The notes below the pieces were generated by a model. That model did no database searches. It saw only the letters and a program-made list of their open reading frames with translations, and had not been told where the DNA came from. DNA of 64,000 bases, from NCBI RefSeq assembly GCF_003202695.1, contig NZ_QGLL01000006.1, positions 372,001 to 436,000 of the forward strand, given 5' to 3'. This document shows positions 26,447 to 36,954 of this stretch, one piece after another. The DNA comes from Bifidobacterium asteroides. GTDB taxonomy: Bacteria > Actinomycetota > Actinomycetes > Actinomycetales > Bifidobacteriaceae. Numbering within the stretch: the first letter of the stretch is position 1; the number at the start of each line of letters is the position of its first letter. The translations under genes and the position numbers were made by a program.

Positions 26447-27643
26447 TTACTCCAGTACCTTTAGGCCCGGAAGCTCCTTGCCCTCAAGGAACTCCAGAGA
26501 GGCACCGCCGCCGGTGGAGATGTGCGAGAATCCGTCCTCGGGGAAGCCAAGGTTGCGCACGGCCGAGGCTGAGTCGCCGCCACCGACGATGGTGAAGGCT
26601 CCGGCCTTGGTGGCATCAATCAGGCCCTGGGCCACAGCACGGGTGCCATCGGCGAAGGCGGGGAACTCGAAGACGCCCATGGGGCCGTTCCAGACCACGG
26701 TCCTGGAATCCACGATCTTGTCGTGGAAGAGCTTCTGGGAGTCAGGACCGATGTCCAGACCCATCTTGTCTGCGGGGATGTCGTCAGCAGGAACCACTTG
26801 GTGAGGGGAATCCGCCTTGAACTCGTCAGCCACCACGATGTCGTCAGGCAGGACCAGCTCCACGCCCTTCTCGCGGGCCGTGGTGATGTAGCCCTTGACG
26901 GTGTCGACCTGATCCTCCTCCAGCAGGGAAGATCCGACCTCATAGCCCTCAGCCTTGAGGAAGGTGAAGACCATGCCGCCGCCAATGACCAGACGGTCGG
27001 CCTTGCTCAGCAGATTCTCGATGACGCCCAGTTTGTCGGAGACCTTGGATCCGCCCAGAACCACAGTGAAAGGCCGGTCGGGGTTCTCGGTCGCCTTGGA
27101 CAGGGCCTTGACCTCCTTCTCGACCAACAGGCCAGCGGCGGAGGGCAGGAACTTAGCCACTGAGTAGTTGGAGCCCTGGGCGCGGTGGACCACGCCGAAA
27201 CCGTCAGAGACGAAGGCATCGCCCAGATCGGCGATTTTGCGTGCATAGGCATCACGCTCGGCCTCGTCCTTACTGGTCTCTTCGGGGTTGTAGCGCACGT
27301 TCTGCAGCAGAACCACATCGCCATCGTTCATGGCGGCCACCTTGGCATGGGCATCAGGACCGTAGGTGTCTTCGGCCAGAGGAACCTGCACGCCCAGCAG
27401 CTCGCCCAGACGAGCAGCCACGGGAGCCAGGCTGAGCTCGGGAACGACCTTGCCCTTGGGGCGACCCAGGTGGGCCAAGAGGATGACTTTGGCGCCCTGG
27501 TCACGAAGCTGCTCGATGGTCGGCAAGGCGGCACGGATGCGGCCGTCGTCCGTAATAGTTGTGCCGTCCAGCGGCACATTGAAGTCCGCGCGGACGAGCA
27601 CGCGCTTGCCCTTGAGATCACCGAGGCTCTTCAGTGTTTTCAT
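26447..27643 (-). CDS. pgk: Phosphoglycerate kinase
   Basis: The 398-residue enzyme makes ATP from 1,3-bisphosphoglycerate. It has [44 protein letters not shown] and the C-terminal [27 protein letters not shown] precedes the ATG at 27643. gap is not in this cluster, unlike in many Firmicutes. Confidence 0.97.
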   Translation of the reverse strand: MKTLKSLGDLKGKRVLVRADFNVPLDGTTITDDGRIRAALPTIEQLRDQGAKVILLAHLGRPKGKVVPELSLAPVAARLGELLGVQVPLAEDTYGPDAHAKVAAMNDGDVVLLQNVRYNPEETSKDEAERDAYARKIADLGDAFVSDGFGVVHRAQGSNYSVAKFLPSAAGLLVEKEVKALSKATENPDRPFTVVLGGSKVSDKLGVIENLLSKADRLVIGGGMVFTFLKAEGYEVGSSLLEEDQVDTVKGYITTAREKGVELVLPDDIVVADEFKADSPHQVVPADDIPADKMGLDIGPDSQKLFHDKIVDSRTVVWNGPMGVFEFPAFADGTRAVAQGLIDATKAGAFTIVGGGDSASAVRNLGFPEDGFSHISTGGGASLEFLEGKELPGLKVLE

Positions 27644-27722
27644 GCGTATCCTTTCTGACTGCGGGTCCATGCGCCCGCTTTCCTGCCATGGTACTCAGAC
27701 AGACCGACTTGTGTGAGATATC

Positions 27723-28682
27723 TCACTCTTGTTTAGCGAGCTCCTCGGCCTTCTTTTTTTCCACCTTGGTAGCCAGCTGCAGCAGACGGCGGATGCGTCC
27801 GGCGATGGCGTCCTTGGTGACTGGCGGATCGGCCAGACGACCCAGCTCCTCAAGCGAGGCCTCCCTGTGGTCCAAACGAAGCTGGCCGGCTGCTCGCAGA
27901 TTCTCAGGGATGTCATCGCCGAGAATCTGAAAAGCCTTGGTGACCTTGGCGCTGGCCTCGACGGCGGCCTTGGCGGAGCGGCGCATATTGGCATCGTCGA
28001 AGTTGGCCAGACGGTTGGCCTTGCCGCGAGATTCCCCGTCGCTGCGCTTGCCGGTCCACTCTCTGGAACACTTGGGAGCACCCATCAGGTTGAGCATGCG
28101 TTCGATAACGTCCGGGTCGCGCAGAGTTACACGTTCGGAGCTGCGTACCTGCCGGGCCTTGGCGTTGATGCCTAGCCGGCGTGCGGCTCCCACAAGGGCC
28201 AGCGCTGCTTCGGATCCGGGGCAGATGATCTCCAGGTATGAGGCCTTGCCCGGATCGGACAGCTCGCCGTGGGCTAGGAAGGCTCCACGCCAGGCGGCTT
28301 TGACCTGGGCGATGTTGCCGGAGACGACGTCGGCGGGCAGGCCTCGGACCGGATGCTTGCGACGGTCCAGCAGGCCGGTCTGCAGGGCCAGGGCGCCGCC
28401 TGCCTTCAGCACGCGGACCGAGTAACGGGTCAGGTTGCCGGTGGGGGCCTGCCGCTTGACTTGGATCAGATCGGAATCATGACCGTAAACGTCCCTGATG
28501 GTGTTCTGCAACCACTGCGCTGCTGGCAGTGAGTCGAATTGCGCTTCCACCACAATGTGACGCTGAATGATGTGCAAGCCGCCGCCGAAGCGAATCATAG
28601 CCGCAGATTGCGCTTTCTTGGCAGAGGGGGGTTCGTTGTCAATCGCGGCCAGCTCGCTTTTGACATCATCAAGTAGGGCCAA
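27723..28682 (-). CDS. whiA: Sporulation-type regulator WhiA
   Basis: The 319-residue DNA-binding protein has an N-terminal degenerate LAGLIDADG homing-endonuclease fold and a C-terminal helix-turn-helix ([21 protein letters not shown]). In Streptomyces it controls sporulation genes; in other bacteria it affects division and chromosome segregation. I chose the TTG at 28682, giving [14 protein letters not shown], because GGAGG lies 7 nt upstream and the first family-like residues begin there; the frame stays open further upstream without a ribosome site. The rapZ-whiA pair is conserved. Confidence 0.94.
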   Translation of the reverse strand: MALLDDVKSELAAIDNEPPSAKKAQSAAMIRFGGGLHIIQRHIVVEAQFDSLPAAQWLQNTIRDVYGHDSDLIQVKRQAPTGNLTRYSVRVLKAGGALALQTGLLDRRKHPVRGLPADVVSGNIAQVKAAWRGAFLAHGELSDPGKASYLEIICPGSEAALALVGAARRLGINAKARQVRSSERVTLRDPDVIERMLNLMGAPKCSREWTGKRSDGESRGKANRLANFDDANMRRSAKAAVEASAKVTKAFQILGDDIPENLRAAGQLRLDHREASLEELGRLADPPVTKDAIAGRIRRLLQLATKVEKKKAEELAKQE

Positions 28683-28801
28683 GAGCCGTCCTCCTACGAA
28701 AAATACTGAAAAATGAATACTTTTTGGCCGCACGACACACCTGCCGTGGCGACCACCGGATTACTGTGATATCGAACACATTGGACAAATTGCGCCTTTG
28801 G

Positions 28802-29695
28802 CTATCTACGTGGACGGTGCGGAAGCTCACGGGCTGAGACCGTCACCTCCATTCCCCGGGACCGCAAATGGGCGGCCAGAGCGTCGGCCATGGCCACTGA
28901 GCGGTGCTGTCCGCCAGTGCAACCAAAGGCAATGGTCACATAGTGCTTGTCCTCACGCGCATAGCCGCTGAGCGCAGTCAGAATGGCGGTGGTATAGGCG
29001 TCCAGAAACTCCTTGGCGCCCTTGCTGGCCATCACATAGTCACGGACCGGGCTATCATGGCCGTTCAGGTCGCGCAGCTCGGGGATCCAGTAAGGGTTGG
29101 GCAGGAAGCGTACATCCGCAACGAAGTCGGCATCGATGGGCAGCCCGTACTTGAATCCGAAGCTCATGATGTGCACGCCCACGGTGGTCGGGCCGGAGCC
29201 CAGGACCATTTCATAGAGGCGGGTGGAAAGCTGATGGATGCTCAGATTGGAGGTGTCGATGACCATGTCGGCACGCTCTTTGAGACTGCTCAGCAACCCG
29301 CGCTCCTCGCGGATGCCATCGATCAGGCGACCCGAGCCTTGCAGGGGGTGGGGCCGGCGGACGGACTCATAGCGCTTGACCAGAACCTGGTCTGAGGCAT
29401 CCAGGAAGAGGATGCGGCAACGCACACCCAGGTCATCCAGATGGCTGAGCACGGCCGACAGATCGTCGAAGTAGGAGCGGGAGCGGACATCGATAACAGC
29501 AGCCAAGCGGTGCAGTGAACTTCCAGCTGAGGTCATCATGTCGACCAGAGGCACCAGCAGGCGCGGGGGCATGTTGTCGACTACATACCAGCCCATGTCT
29601 TCCATTGAATCAGCGGCTCGTGAACGGCCTGCGCCTGACATGCCTGTGATCAGCAGCACCTCGAAGCCTGCGAAGGGCGGTTTCTCCGTAGTCAT
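28802..29695 (-). CDS. rapZ: RapZ/YvcJ-family nucleotide-binding protein
   Basis: The 297-residue P-loop protein has the Walker A form GMSGAGRS, the actinobacterial variant with Arg for Lys. WYVVDNMPPRLL, the SFGFKYGLP segment and the C-terminal AFGCTGGQHRSVAMADALA are also family-typical. E. coli RapZ adapts RNase E to small RNAs; YvcJ hydrolyses nucleotides; the actinobacterial role is unclear. I chose the ATG at 29695 because GGGAGG lies 7 nt upstream; an ATG two codons earlier is too close to it. The YvcK gene that often separates rapZ and whiA is absent here. Confidence 0.92.
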   Translation of the reverse strand: MTTEKPPFAGFEVLLITGMSGAGRSRAADSMEDMGWYVVDNMPPRLLVPLVDMMTSAGSSLHRLAAVIDVRSRSYFDDLSAVLSHLDDLGVRCRILFLDASDQVLVKRYESVRRPHPLQGSGRLIDGIREERGLLSSLKERADMVIDTSNLSIHQLSTRLYEMVLGSGPTTVGVHIMSFGFKYGLPIDADFVADVRFLPNPYWIPELRDLNGHDSPVRDYVMASKGAKEFLDAYTTAILTALSGYAREDKHYVTIAFGCTGGQHRSVAMADALAAHLRSRGMEVTVSARELPHRPRR

Positions 29696-29697
29696 GG

Positions 29698-30786
29698 TCA
29701 TGCCTCCCTCAAGGCTCGGTCCATTGCAGCCGCCGGAACAGCAGCCAAAGGTCGGTCGGTCATCAGTGCTACCTGGCGCACAGCTTGATAGAGCAGCATT
29801 CGCTCACCACTGATGGCCCGTGCACCTGGGATGCCGCAAAAGACCTCCATGAGCGGCGTGATCCGGGGGTCATAGACCACATCCAGCAGGACCGGGCCGA
29901 AACGTTCATCGGCATTGGCCTCTTTTCCATTGGCGGGTCTTTCGTCGATAGCTTTGACACCAGAAGCCCTGGCTTCTCTGGTCTCAGCTGTACTGAGCAG
30001 ATCGGCTAGAGGATCGGCCGCACCCGAAGGCAGGGTTGAGACGACAATATCGGCCTTGGACAGGGCTCCTTTCGCTTTTTCGCCCTGATCCATCGCGACG
30101 ACGACCGGAGTGGGCAGGTCCAGCCGGGAGGCGAGGTCCAGCATGTGGTCGCAGTGTTCCGGGTTGCGGACGAGCAGGTCTACACGTTTGACCCCCAGCA
30201 CCTTCAAGGCGCAGAAGGCGGACTCGGCTGTGTTCCCGTTGCCGATGACCAAGGCCCGCGCTCCCCCATACGGTTTGCGGGGAAGCTGGTCCTGTCGGCC
30301 CTGCCCGGCAGCCTCGAGCAGGGCAGCCAGATCGTCAGGGTCTCCGTCGGCCCGGCAGCAGTCGACAGCTTCCAAAAGTGCCGCCACAATCCCCTCCACG
30401 TCTGTGTTGTATAGGGACAGCCCGTTAGCAGGGCCACCCTGCTCAAAGACTGCCGTGTTGGCCACCCCCAAGGTTCTAGACCAGTAATCACGAAAAGCGC
30501 CTAAGGAGCCGACGGCCTTCTTCAGGGGCATGGTTAGACTCAGACCGGCCCATGACAGGTCAAGGCTGTGGATAAAGTCCGCCAGGCCGTCAATATCCAC
30601 GCGCACTCGGTCATAGTGCCAGCCGTCTAGGCCCAGTGCGGCATAGGCTGAGCCATGCAAGAGGGGCGAAAGGGAATGGCTGATGGGGTCGCCCAGGACG
30701 GCACAACGGCGATCAGGCCCATTCATATCTGCAATCACGCACCAATCAAGATCAGGGCATGGCCCTTTGCCAGCCTCTTGAGCCAT
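29698..30786 (-). CDS. aroE: Shikimate 5-dehydrogenase
   Basis: The 362-residue protein is longer than the usual 270-290. It has DPISHSLSPLLHGSAYAALG (substrate loop), LSLTMPLKKAVGS (catalytic Lys), NTDVEG, and an NADP-binding turn written GNGNTAESAFCALK. It would reduce 3-dehydroshikimate in aromatic amino acid synthesis. Length is added by loops around residues 130-165 and 270-290 and by about 20 residues at the start. The ATG at 30786 is 1 nt after the uvrC stop; an ATG at 30726 would give a more usual N-terminus but has a weak ribosome site. Confidence 0.88.
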   Translation of the reverse strand: MAQEAGKGPCPDLDWCVIADMNGPDRRCAVLGDPISHSLSPLLHGSAYAALGLDGWHYDRVRVDIDGLADFIHSLDLSWAGLSLTMPLKKAVGSLGAFRDYWSRTLGVANTAVFEQGGPANGLSLYNTDVEGIVAALLEAVDCCRADGDPDDLAALLEAAGQGRQDQLPRKPYGGARALVIGNGNTAESAFCALKVLGVKRVDLLVRNPEHCDHMLDLASRLDLPTPVVVAMDQGEKAKGALSKADIVVSTLPSGAADPLADLLSTAETREARASGVKAIDERPANGKEANADERFGPVLLDVVYDPRITPLMEVFCGIPGARAISGERMLLYQAVRQVALMTDRPLAAVPAAAMDRALREA

Positions 30787-30787
30787 T

Positions 30788-33088
30788 TTATCGCTGGCTG
30801 TCCCCCGCCTGAGCCTGGTCGGTATGCAGAGCCTGGTAGATAGTCCCGGCCTTGGCGGGGCCGATGCCCTTGACAGCCTCCAGCTCCTCCTGAGAGGCCT
30901 GGCGCATACGTTTGACCGATCCGAAATGATTGAGCAGCTTCTTTTGGTAGGCGGGGCCGATGCCCGGAATCTCGTCCAAGGCCGACCTGAGGGCACCCTT
31001 GCGTCGGGTTTGACGGTGGTAGGTGATGGCGAAGCGGTGGGACTCGTCCCGCACACGCTGCAGCAAATACATACCCTCGGACTGGCGCTTGAGGATGATG
31101 GGATAGTCGTCGTCGGGAACCCAGACCTCCTCCAGACGCTTGGCCAAGCCGCACAGGGCCACATCGTCCACTCCGCAGTCGTGCAGGGCCCGTGCGGCGG
31201 CGGTCACTTGGGGCTTGCCGCCATCGACCACGACCAGGTTGGGTTTGTAGGCGAAGTGGCGGGCGGAGGTATTCTGCTGGACAATACCTCCCTCTTCCTG
31301 CTCGACCAGCTCAGGAGCCTTGTCGCTGGCCTTTCGCTCGGCCTCCAGGCTGTCGCCGCTGTCGCCTGCGATGTTGCCGTGGCGGAAGCGACGGGTCAAG
31401 GTCTCGTAGATGGCGCTCATATCGTCCACAGCGCCCTTGCCGTCCTCACCGCGAATGGCGAATCGACGGTATTCGGACTTCTTGGGAACGGCATCTTCGA
31501 AGACCACCATGGAACCCACCTGGAACTGGCCGCCCACGGTATTGGAGATATCGTAGCACTCGATGCGCAGCGGGGCCCGGTCCAGTCCAAGAGCCTTGGC
31601 TACGTCGTTCATGGCCTGGGTGCGGGTGCCCATGTCGCTCATGCGGCTGAGCTTGCTGCGCTGCAGGGCCTGGCGTGCGTTGGCGTTGGCACGGTCCATC
31701 AGGGACTTCTTCTCCCCGCGGCTGGCCACCCGGATGGCTACTGCGGACCCGCGCAACTCGCGCAGCCACTCCTGCAGGTCACCGGTCCGATCAGGCTGGA
31801 TGGGGACAATAACCTCGGGAGGCACCGGTGAGATGGGAGCCAACAAGTCGGCACGTCCGGTCTGATCCTGATGCCGGTGTCGGCTCCTGGTGGCCTTGGC
31901 CCGGGCCTCGGCATCCAGGGCCGTGACCTTCTGGGTGGAGCCCATGGCATCCCTGTCCTGGCTGATGGAGACAGGGGTGTCTGAATCCGCGGGCAGCTTG
32001 TGCAGCTCGCTGTTGTTCTCATTCATCAGATCCGAGTAGACCTGCACCAAGAGGTCGCTGATCAGTTCGCTGTCGGAAACATCCTCGACCCGTTCCACGC
32101 TCCAGTTGCGTTCACCGCGGATTGCTCCCGAGCGCACGAAGAAGGCGTGGACCGAAGCCTCAAGTTCGTCCGAAGCTACACCAAAGACGTCCACGTCCAC
32201 GTTGGAGGCGAAGGCTACAGCGTTCTGCTCGATGACCGTATCCAGCATGGCGATCTGGTCGCGCAGGCGGGCGGCCTTCTCGAAGTCGAGCTCCTTGCTG
32301 GCCTTCTGCATACTCCTGGTCAGCCCGGCCCTGTAGCTCTTGCCCAGCCTGCCGGTGATGACCCCGGTCAGCTCCGTGCACAGACGACGGTGATCGCTGG
32401 CGCTGATCCGGCCTACGCAGGGAGCCGAGCACTTGCCTATGGAAGCCAGCAGGCAGGGACGGCCGCTGAGCTTGGCTTTGCGGAAGACGCCGGGTGTGCA
32501 GGTGCGCACTGGGTAGGTCTTGAGCAGGGCATCCAGCGTGTGCTTCATGTCCCAGACCTTGGCGTAGGGGCCGAAGTAGCGGGTGTCGTGCCGCTTGCGC
32601 ACGCGGGTCATCCATACCCGGGGGAATTCCTCCCCCACGGAGACGGCCAGATAGGGGTAGGTCTTGTCGTCGCGCAGCTTGACGTTGAAGCGGGGATCGA
32701 ACTCCTTGATCCAAGTATATTCCAGGGTCAGGGACTCCAGGTCGGTGCCCACCACGGTCCATTCCAGGCTCCGGGCCGTCAACACCATGGTCTGGGTGCG
32801 CGGATGCAGGTTTTCCAGGGGCTGGAAGTAGTTGGTCAGACGGTTGCGCAGGTTCTTGGCCTTGCCCACGTAGATGACCCGACCGTCTCCGTCCCGCCAC
32901 TTGTAGACGCCCGGCTGGGCGGGAATGTCAGAGGTTTTGGGGCGGAAGAGGTCTCGGCTGTCTCCCAACAGGGGCGCGCCGTTCTTGTTGACGCCGCTCG
33001 TGGTACCAGTGACGGACTCCTCCTCAAGGGCTTGGGCGGTGCGCCGCCATACCTGCGGCGTGTGCCGCTCGAAGCAGCTGCGGGTCAT
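30788..33088 (-). CDS. uvrC: Excinuclease ABC subunit C
   Basis: The 766-residue protein makes both cuts in UvrABC repair. It has an N-terminal GIY-YIG domain ([20 protein letters not shown]), a UVR motif ([20 protein letters not shown]), an RNase H-like nuclease ([20 protein letters not shown]) and C-terminal helix-hairpin-helix repeats ([18 protein letters not shown]). A poorly conserved linker lies around residues 350-430. The ATG at 33088 overlaps the end of uvrA by 4 bp, so the two are translated together and share the SOS box. Confidence 0.96.
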   Translation of the reverse strand: MTRSCFERHTPQVWRRTAQALEEESVTGTTSGVNKNGAPLLGDSRDLFRPKTSDIPAQPGVYKWRDGDGRVIYVGKAKNLRNRLTNYFQPLENLHPRTQTMVLTARSLEWTVVGTDLESLTLEYTWIKEFDPRFNVKLRDDKTYPYLAVSVGEEFPRVWMTRVRKRHDTRYFGPYAKVWDMKHTLDALLKTYPVRTCTPGVFRKAKLSGRPCLLASIGKCSAPCVGRISASDHRRLCTELTGVITGRLGKSYRAGLTRSMQKASKELDFEKAARLRDQIAMLDTVIEQNAVAFASNVDVDVFGVASDELEASVHAFFVRSGAIRGERNWSVERVEDVSDSELISDLLVQVYSDLMNENNSELHKLPADSDTPVSISQDRDAMGSTQKVTALDAEARAKATRSRHRHQDQTGRADLLAPISPVPPEVIVPIQPDRTGDLQEWLRELRGSAVAIRVASRGEKKSLMDRANANARQALQRSKLSRMSDMGTRTQAMNDVAKALGLDRAPLRIECYDISNTVGGQFQVGSMVVFEDAVPKKSEYRRFAIRGEDGKGAVDDMSAIYETLTRRFRHGNIAGDSGDSLEAERKASDKAPELVEQEEGGIVQQNTSARHFAYKPNLVVVDGGKPQVTAAARALHDCGVDDVALCGLAKRLEEVWVPDDDYPIILKRQSEGMYLLQRVRDESHRFAITYHRQTRRKGALRSALDEIPGIGPAYQKKLLNHFGSVKRMRQASQEELEAVKGIGPAKAGTIYQALHTDQAQAGDSQR

Positions 33089-36000
33089 GATCGTGTGGCC
33101 TTGGCTATCTTTGCAGGATCCAGCATGGGCTTCAGATACTTGCCAGTCCAGCTGTTTGGATTGGCAGCCACCTGCTCTGGAGTGCCTTGGGCCACCACGG
33201 TGCCTCCGCCGTCGCCGCCCTCGGGCCCCAGATCGATGATCCAGTCGGCGGTCTTGATGACGTCCAGGTTGTGCTCGATGACGATGACCGTGTTGCCCTT
33301 GTCGACCAGACCGTGCAGGACTTTGAGCAGCTTGCTGACATCTTCGAAGTGCAGGCCCGTAGTGGGCTCGTCCAGGATGTATACGGTCTTGCCGCCGGAG
33401 CGCCGCTGCAGCTCAGTGGCCAGCTTGACACGCTGGGATTCGCCTCCTGACAGGGTAGGCGCCGGCTGACCCAAGCGAATGTAGCCCAAGCCCACGTCCA
33501 CCAAGGTGTCCAGGTAGCGGGCGATGGAGGGGTAGGCTTTGAAGAATCGGGCGGCCTCTTCGATGGGCATGTCCAGCACGTCCGAGACGGTCTTGCCGTT
33601 GTAGGTGACCTCCAGGGTCTCCCTGTTGTAGCGCTTGCCATGGCAGGTCTCGCACTGGACGTAGACGTCAGGCAGGAAGTTCATCTCGATCTTGATCGTC
33701 CCATCCCCATGGCAGGTCTCGCAGCGGCCGCCCTTGACATTGAAGGAGAAGCGGCCTGGACCGTAGCCGCGAACCTGGGCTTCTGGCGTCTTGGCAAAAA
33801 GCTGGCGTATCTTATCCCAGACGCCAGTGTAGGTGGCCGGGTTTGAACGCGGGGTGCGGCCTATGGGATTCTGATCCACGTGGATGACCTTGCGCACCTG
33901 GTCCACGCCCTCAACCCGGGTGTGCTTGCCGGGCACGATGCGGGCGTTGTTGAGCTGGTCGGCCAGGACCGGATAGAGGATGGAGTTGACCAGGGTGGAC
34001 TTGCCGGAGCCGGATACGCCGGTGACCAGGGTCATGACCCCTAGCGGGAAGGAGACCTTGAGGTTCTTCAGGTTGTTCTCGCGAGCTCCTACCACGGTCA
34101 GCTGACGGGTCCTGCTGGTCCTGCGGCGGCGCTTGGGCACCTCGATGGACCGGCGTCCGGCAATGTAGTCGCCGGTGATTGAGCGGGAGGCGTTGATCAG
34201 GTCCTGCGATCGCCCGGAGAAGATGACTTCGCCACCGTGCTCGCCGGCCCCCGGCCCTATATCGACCAGCCAGTCGGCCTGACGTATGGTGTCCTCGTCG
34301 TGCTCGACCACGATCAGGGTGTTGCCCAGGTCGCGCAACCGTTGCAGGGTCTTGATCAGCCGGTCATTATCACGCTGGTGCAGGCCTATGGAGGGTTCGT
34401 CCAGCACGTACATGACGCCCACCAGGCCTGAGCCGATCTGGGTGGCCAGACGAATACGCTGGGCCTCGCCGCCGGAGAGGGTGGCCGCAGCCCGGGACAG
34501 GGTCAGGTAATTCAGGCCCACATCGTTGAGGAAGCGCAGACGGGCGCGGATCTCCTTGAGGACCTCCCCGGCGATCTTGGCCTGGGCACCCTCCATGTGC
34601 AGGCCCTCCACCCATTTCAGGCTGGCCGACACCGCCATGTCACAGACCTGAGCGATGGACAAGCCATCCACAGTCACAGCCAACACCTCGGGCTTCAGGC
34701 GCTTTCCCTGGCAGACTTGGCAGGGCACCTCGCGCATATAGGACTCATAGTACTGCTTCATGGGCTGCGAGTCGGTCTCGTCGTGGCGACGCATCAGGGT
34801 GCGGACCACGCCCTCAAATCCAGTGGTGTACTCGCGCAGGCGCCCCCAGCGGTTGCGGTAGGAGACATCAACCTTGAAGTCGTGCCCGTACATGACGGCG
34901 TGGCGGACTCCCTCGGGCAGGTCCTTCCAAGGTGTCGAGGTGGAGAAGTCCATCTCCTTTGCCAGGCCGTCCAACAGGTGGCCGTAGAACCGCTGCTGGC
35001 TCTTGGTGCCGCTCCAGGGCTCCACAGCTCCATCCTTGAGGCTCTTCTCCGGGTCGGGCACCACCAGCTCAGGGTCGATCTCCAGGTTGAATCCCAGACC
35101 AGTGCAGGCTGGGCAGGCTCCGTAGGGTGCGTTGAAGGAGAAGGTCCTGGGCTCGATCTCGTCCAGTTCCAGCTCGTGGCCGTTGGGGCAGGACCGCTTC
35201 TCAGAGAAGGGCTGGCGGCGCTCGGGATCTTTGGCATCCAGATCTACAAAGTCAGCCACCACCGTGCCCTTGGCCAGTCGCAGGGCGGTTTCCACTGAGT
35301 CGGTCAGCCGCTGGCGCATGCCCTCGCGGATGACCAACCGGTCCACCACCACCTCGATGGTGTGCTTCTTCTGCTTGGTCAGCTTGATGGATTCGGACAG
35401 CTGGTGCATGGTCCCATCGATGATGGCCCGGGAGTAGCCGTCGGAGCGCAGGAGCTCCAGGGTCTCCACGAACTCGCCCTTGCGGCCCTTGACGATGGGT
35501 GCCAGCAGCTGGAAGCGGGTCCCCTCTGGCCTGGACATAAGGGTGTCGACGATCTGCTGCGGCGATTGGGCGCGCACCTCAGCTCCGCATACCGGGCAAT
35601 GGGGAATGCCAGTCCTGGCGAAGAGCAGACGCAGATAGTCGTAGATCTCGGTGATGGTGCCCACGGTGGATCGAGGGTTGCGGTTGGTGGTCTTCTGGTC
35701 GATGGAGACAGCTGGGCTCAGACCTTCGATGAAGTCCACGTCGGGCTTGTCCATCTGACCTAGGAACTGGCGGGCATAGGCGGACAGGGATTCCACATAG
35801 CGTCGCTGACCCTCGGCGAAGAGGGTGTCGAAGGCCAGAGAGGACTTGCCGGAGCCCGACAGGCCGGTGAAGACCACCATCCGGTTGCGAGGTATGGACA
35901 GGTTGACGTTCTTGAGGTTGTGGGCCCGGGCACCTTGGATGACGATTTTGCGGTCATTGGGCACCATGGATAGGTCCGCCACCAAGGACCCCTTGGATTC

Positions 36001-36093
36001 GATCATGCGCGGGTTCTCAATGGCCGCGTCCACTGTCGACTTAGGCTTGTTCTGCTGCTTCACGTGCTTCCCATCCGCTTCCCTGAAGACCAT
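33085..36093 (-). CDS. uvrA: Excinuclease ABC subunit A
   Basis: The protein of about 1,000 residues finds DNA damage with UvrB. It has two ABC modules: Walker [17 protein letters not shown] and [15 protein letters not shown], signatures [12 protein letters not shown] and [12 protein letters not shown], and Cys4 zinc modules (CPNGH...[14 protein letters not shown]...CETCHG). The start is uncertain: the first ATG is at 36093, a GTG at 36063 has a better ribosome site (GGATGGGAAG), and family-like residues begin near [16 protein letters not shown] perfect SOS box stands just upstream. Confidence 0.96.
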   Translation of the reverse strand: MVFREADGKHVKQQNKPKSTVDAAIENPRMIESKGSLVADLSMVPNDRKIVIQGARAHNLKNVNLSIPRNRMVVFTGLSGSGKSSLAFDTLFAEGQRRYVESLSAYARQFLGQMDKPDVDFIEGLSPAVSIDQKTTNRNPRSTVGTITEIYDYLRLLFARTGIPHCPVCGAEVRAQSPQQIVDTLMSRPEGTRFQLLAPIVKGRKGEFVETLELLRSDGYSRAIIDGTMHQLSESIKLTKQKKHTIEVVVDRLVIREGMRQRLTDSVETALRLAKGTVVADFVDLDAKDPERRQPFSEKRSCPNGHELELDEIEPRTFSFNAPYGACPACTGLGFNLEIDPELVVPDPEKSLKDGAVEPWSGTKSQQRFYGHLLDGLAKEMDFSTSTPWKDLPEGVRHAVMYGHDFKVDVSYRNRWGRLREYTTGFEGVVRTLMRRHDETDSQPMKQYYESYMREVPCQVCQGKRLKPEVLAVTVDGLSIAQVCDMAVSASLKWVEGLHMEGAQAKIAGEVLKEIRARLRFLNDVGLNYLTLSRAAATLSGGEAQRIRLATQIGSGLVGVMYVLDEPSIGLHQRDNDRLIKTLQRLRDLGNTLIVVEHDEDTIRQADWLVDIGPGAGEHGGEVIFSGRSQDLINASRSITGDYIAGRRSIEVPKRRRRTSRTRQLTVVGARENNLKNLKVSFPLGVMTLVTGVSGSGKSTLVNSILYPVLADQLNNARIVPGKHTRVEGVDQVRKVIHVDQNPIGRTPRSNPATYTGVWDKIRQLFAKTPEAQVRGYGPGRFSFNVKGGRCETCHGDGTIKIEMNFLPDVYVQCETCHGKRYNRETLEVTYNGKTVSDVLDMPIEEAARFFKAYPSIARYLDTLVDVGLGYIRLGQPAPTLSGGESQRVKLATELQRRSGGKTVYILDEPTTGLHFEDVSKLLKVLHGLVDKGNTVIVIEHNLDVIKTADWIIDLGPEGGDGGGTVVAQGTPEQVAANPNSWTGKYLKPMLDPAKIAKATRS

Positions 36094-36144
36094 GGCCAAG
36101 ACTGAGGCCAAAGCCTGACCATAATATCGCCGGGGCCGAATAAT

Positions 36145-36160
36145 TCGAACAGGTGTTCGA
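36145..36160 (-). promoter_or_regulatory. SOS box (LexA-type operator) in front of uvrA-uvrC
   Basis: A perfect palindrome, TCGAAC-AGGT-GTTCGA, is the same form as the ruvAB box at 4080. It lies between the tag stop and the uvrA start, so uvrA-uvrC are predicted to be LexA-controlled. Confidence 0.85.
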
Positions 36161-36167
36161 TGACGGC

Positions 36168-36770
36168 TTAGATGGCCGGGTCCGGCGGGTCAAGCGGCGG
36201 GCGGCCGCAGCCGTTGAGGAAGCAGTCGTTCTGATGGTCGTTGACGATGCCTGCAGCCTGGAGGAAGGAGTGGACCGTCACCGGCCCCAGAAAGCGCAGG
36301 CCCAAGTCGCGCATGTCCTTGCAGACGATGGCCGACAGGTGGTCGTAGCGCGGTATCGACTGATCGTCCGGGTAGTCATGATTGATGGTTAGCCCGCCTG
36401 TGAACGACCAGCAATAGTGGTCGAATTCCTCTCCGGGCAGTTGTCGGGCGATCAGGGCGGCGTTAGCCACCGTGGCCTCGATTTTCCGTCGATTGCGAAT
36501 GATGGCTGGATCGGTCATGAGACAGTCGATTCGGTTGTTGTCGAAGGCGGCGATAGCTTGAATATCGAAGTTGTCGAAATCCTTGAAGAGGGCCCGGCGG
36601 CGATGCAGGACCAGCTGCCAGCTGAGCCCGCACTGGAATATCTCCAGGGAGAGCATGGCAAAGAGCCTTTGGGAGCCGTGCAGGGGGCGGCCCCACTCAC
36701 GGTCGTGGTAGCTGCGCATGAGCGGATCGTCCACCTGAGCCCAGTCGCATCGATGTGAAGGTTCGGCCAT
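36168..36770 (-). CDS. tag: DNA-3-methyladenine glycosylase I
   Basis: The 200-residue base-excision enzyme removes 3-methyladenine. The zinc ligands match E. coli TAG: Cys8 in RCDW, His in SYHDREWG, and the C-terminal His/Cys in [10 protein letters not shown]. The helix-hairpin-helix-like region [15 protein letters not shown] is present. AAGAGGAGCACAGC precedes the ATG. It sits directly upstream of the SOS box of uvrA, so it may have its own promoter, but all three are repair genes on one strand. Confidence 0.95.
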   Translation of the reverse strand: MAEPSHRCDWAQVDDPLMRSYHDREWGRPLHGSQRLFAMLSLEIFQCGLSWQLVLHRRRALFKDFDNFDIQAIAAFDNNRIDCLMTDPAIIRNRRKIEATVANAALIARQLPGEEFDHYCWSFTGGLTINHDYPDDQSIPRYDHLSAIVCKDMRDLGLRFLGPVTVHSFLQAAGIVNDHQNDCFLNGCGRPPLDPPDPAI

Positions 36771-36954
36771 GCTGTGCTCCTCTTCCCGACGTTCAGGTTC
36801 AGGCTAGCACTGGAGACCGCCTGGACCGGGTGGTCAATACCACTGAGCGAGGCAAGCCGATTTAGAGTTGAAGCAGAGGCCGGTCAGCCCATGCCCGGGG
36901 CCATCCCCACGGCGACAGTACGGTTGCTGCCGGCTAGGAGAGGAAGCATGTGCC

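Noticed and set aside
32000-33469. 489-codon plus-strand frame opposite uvrC and uvrA
   Set aside because: It is antisense to two certain genes and has no ribosome site or domain; it is a high-GC shadow frame.
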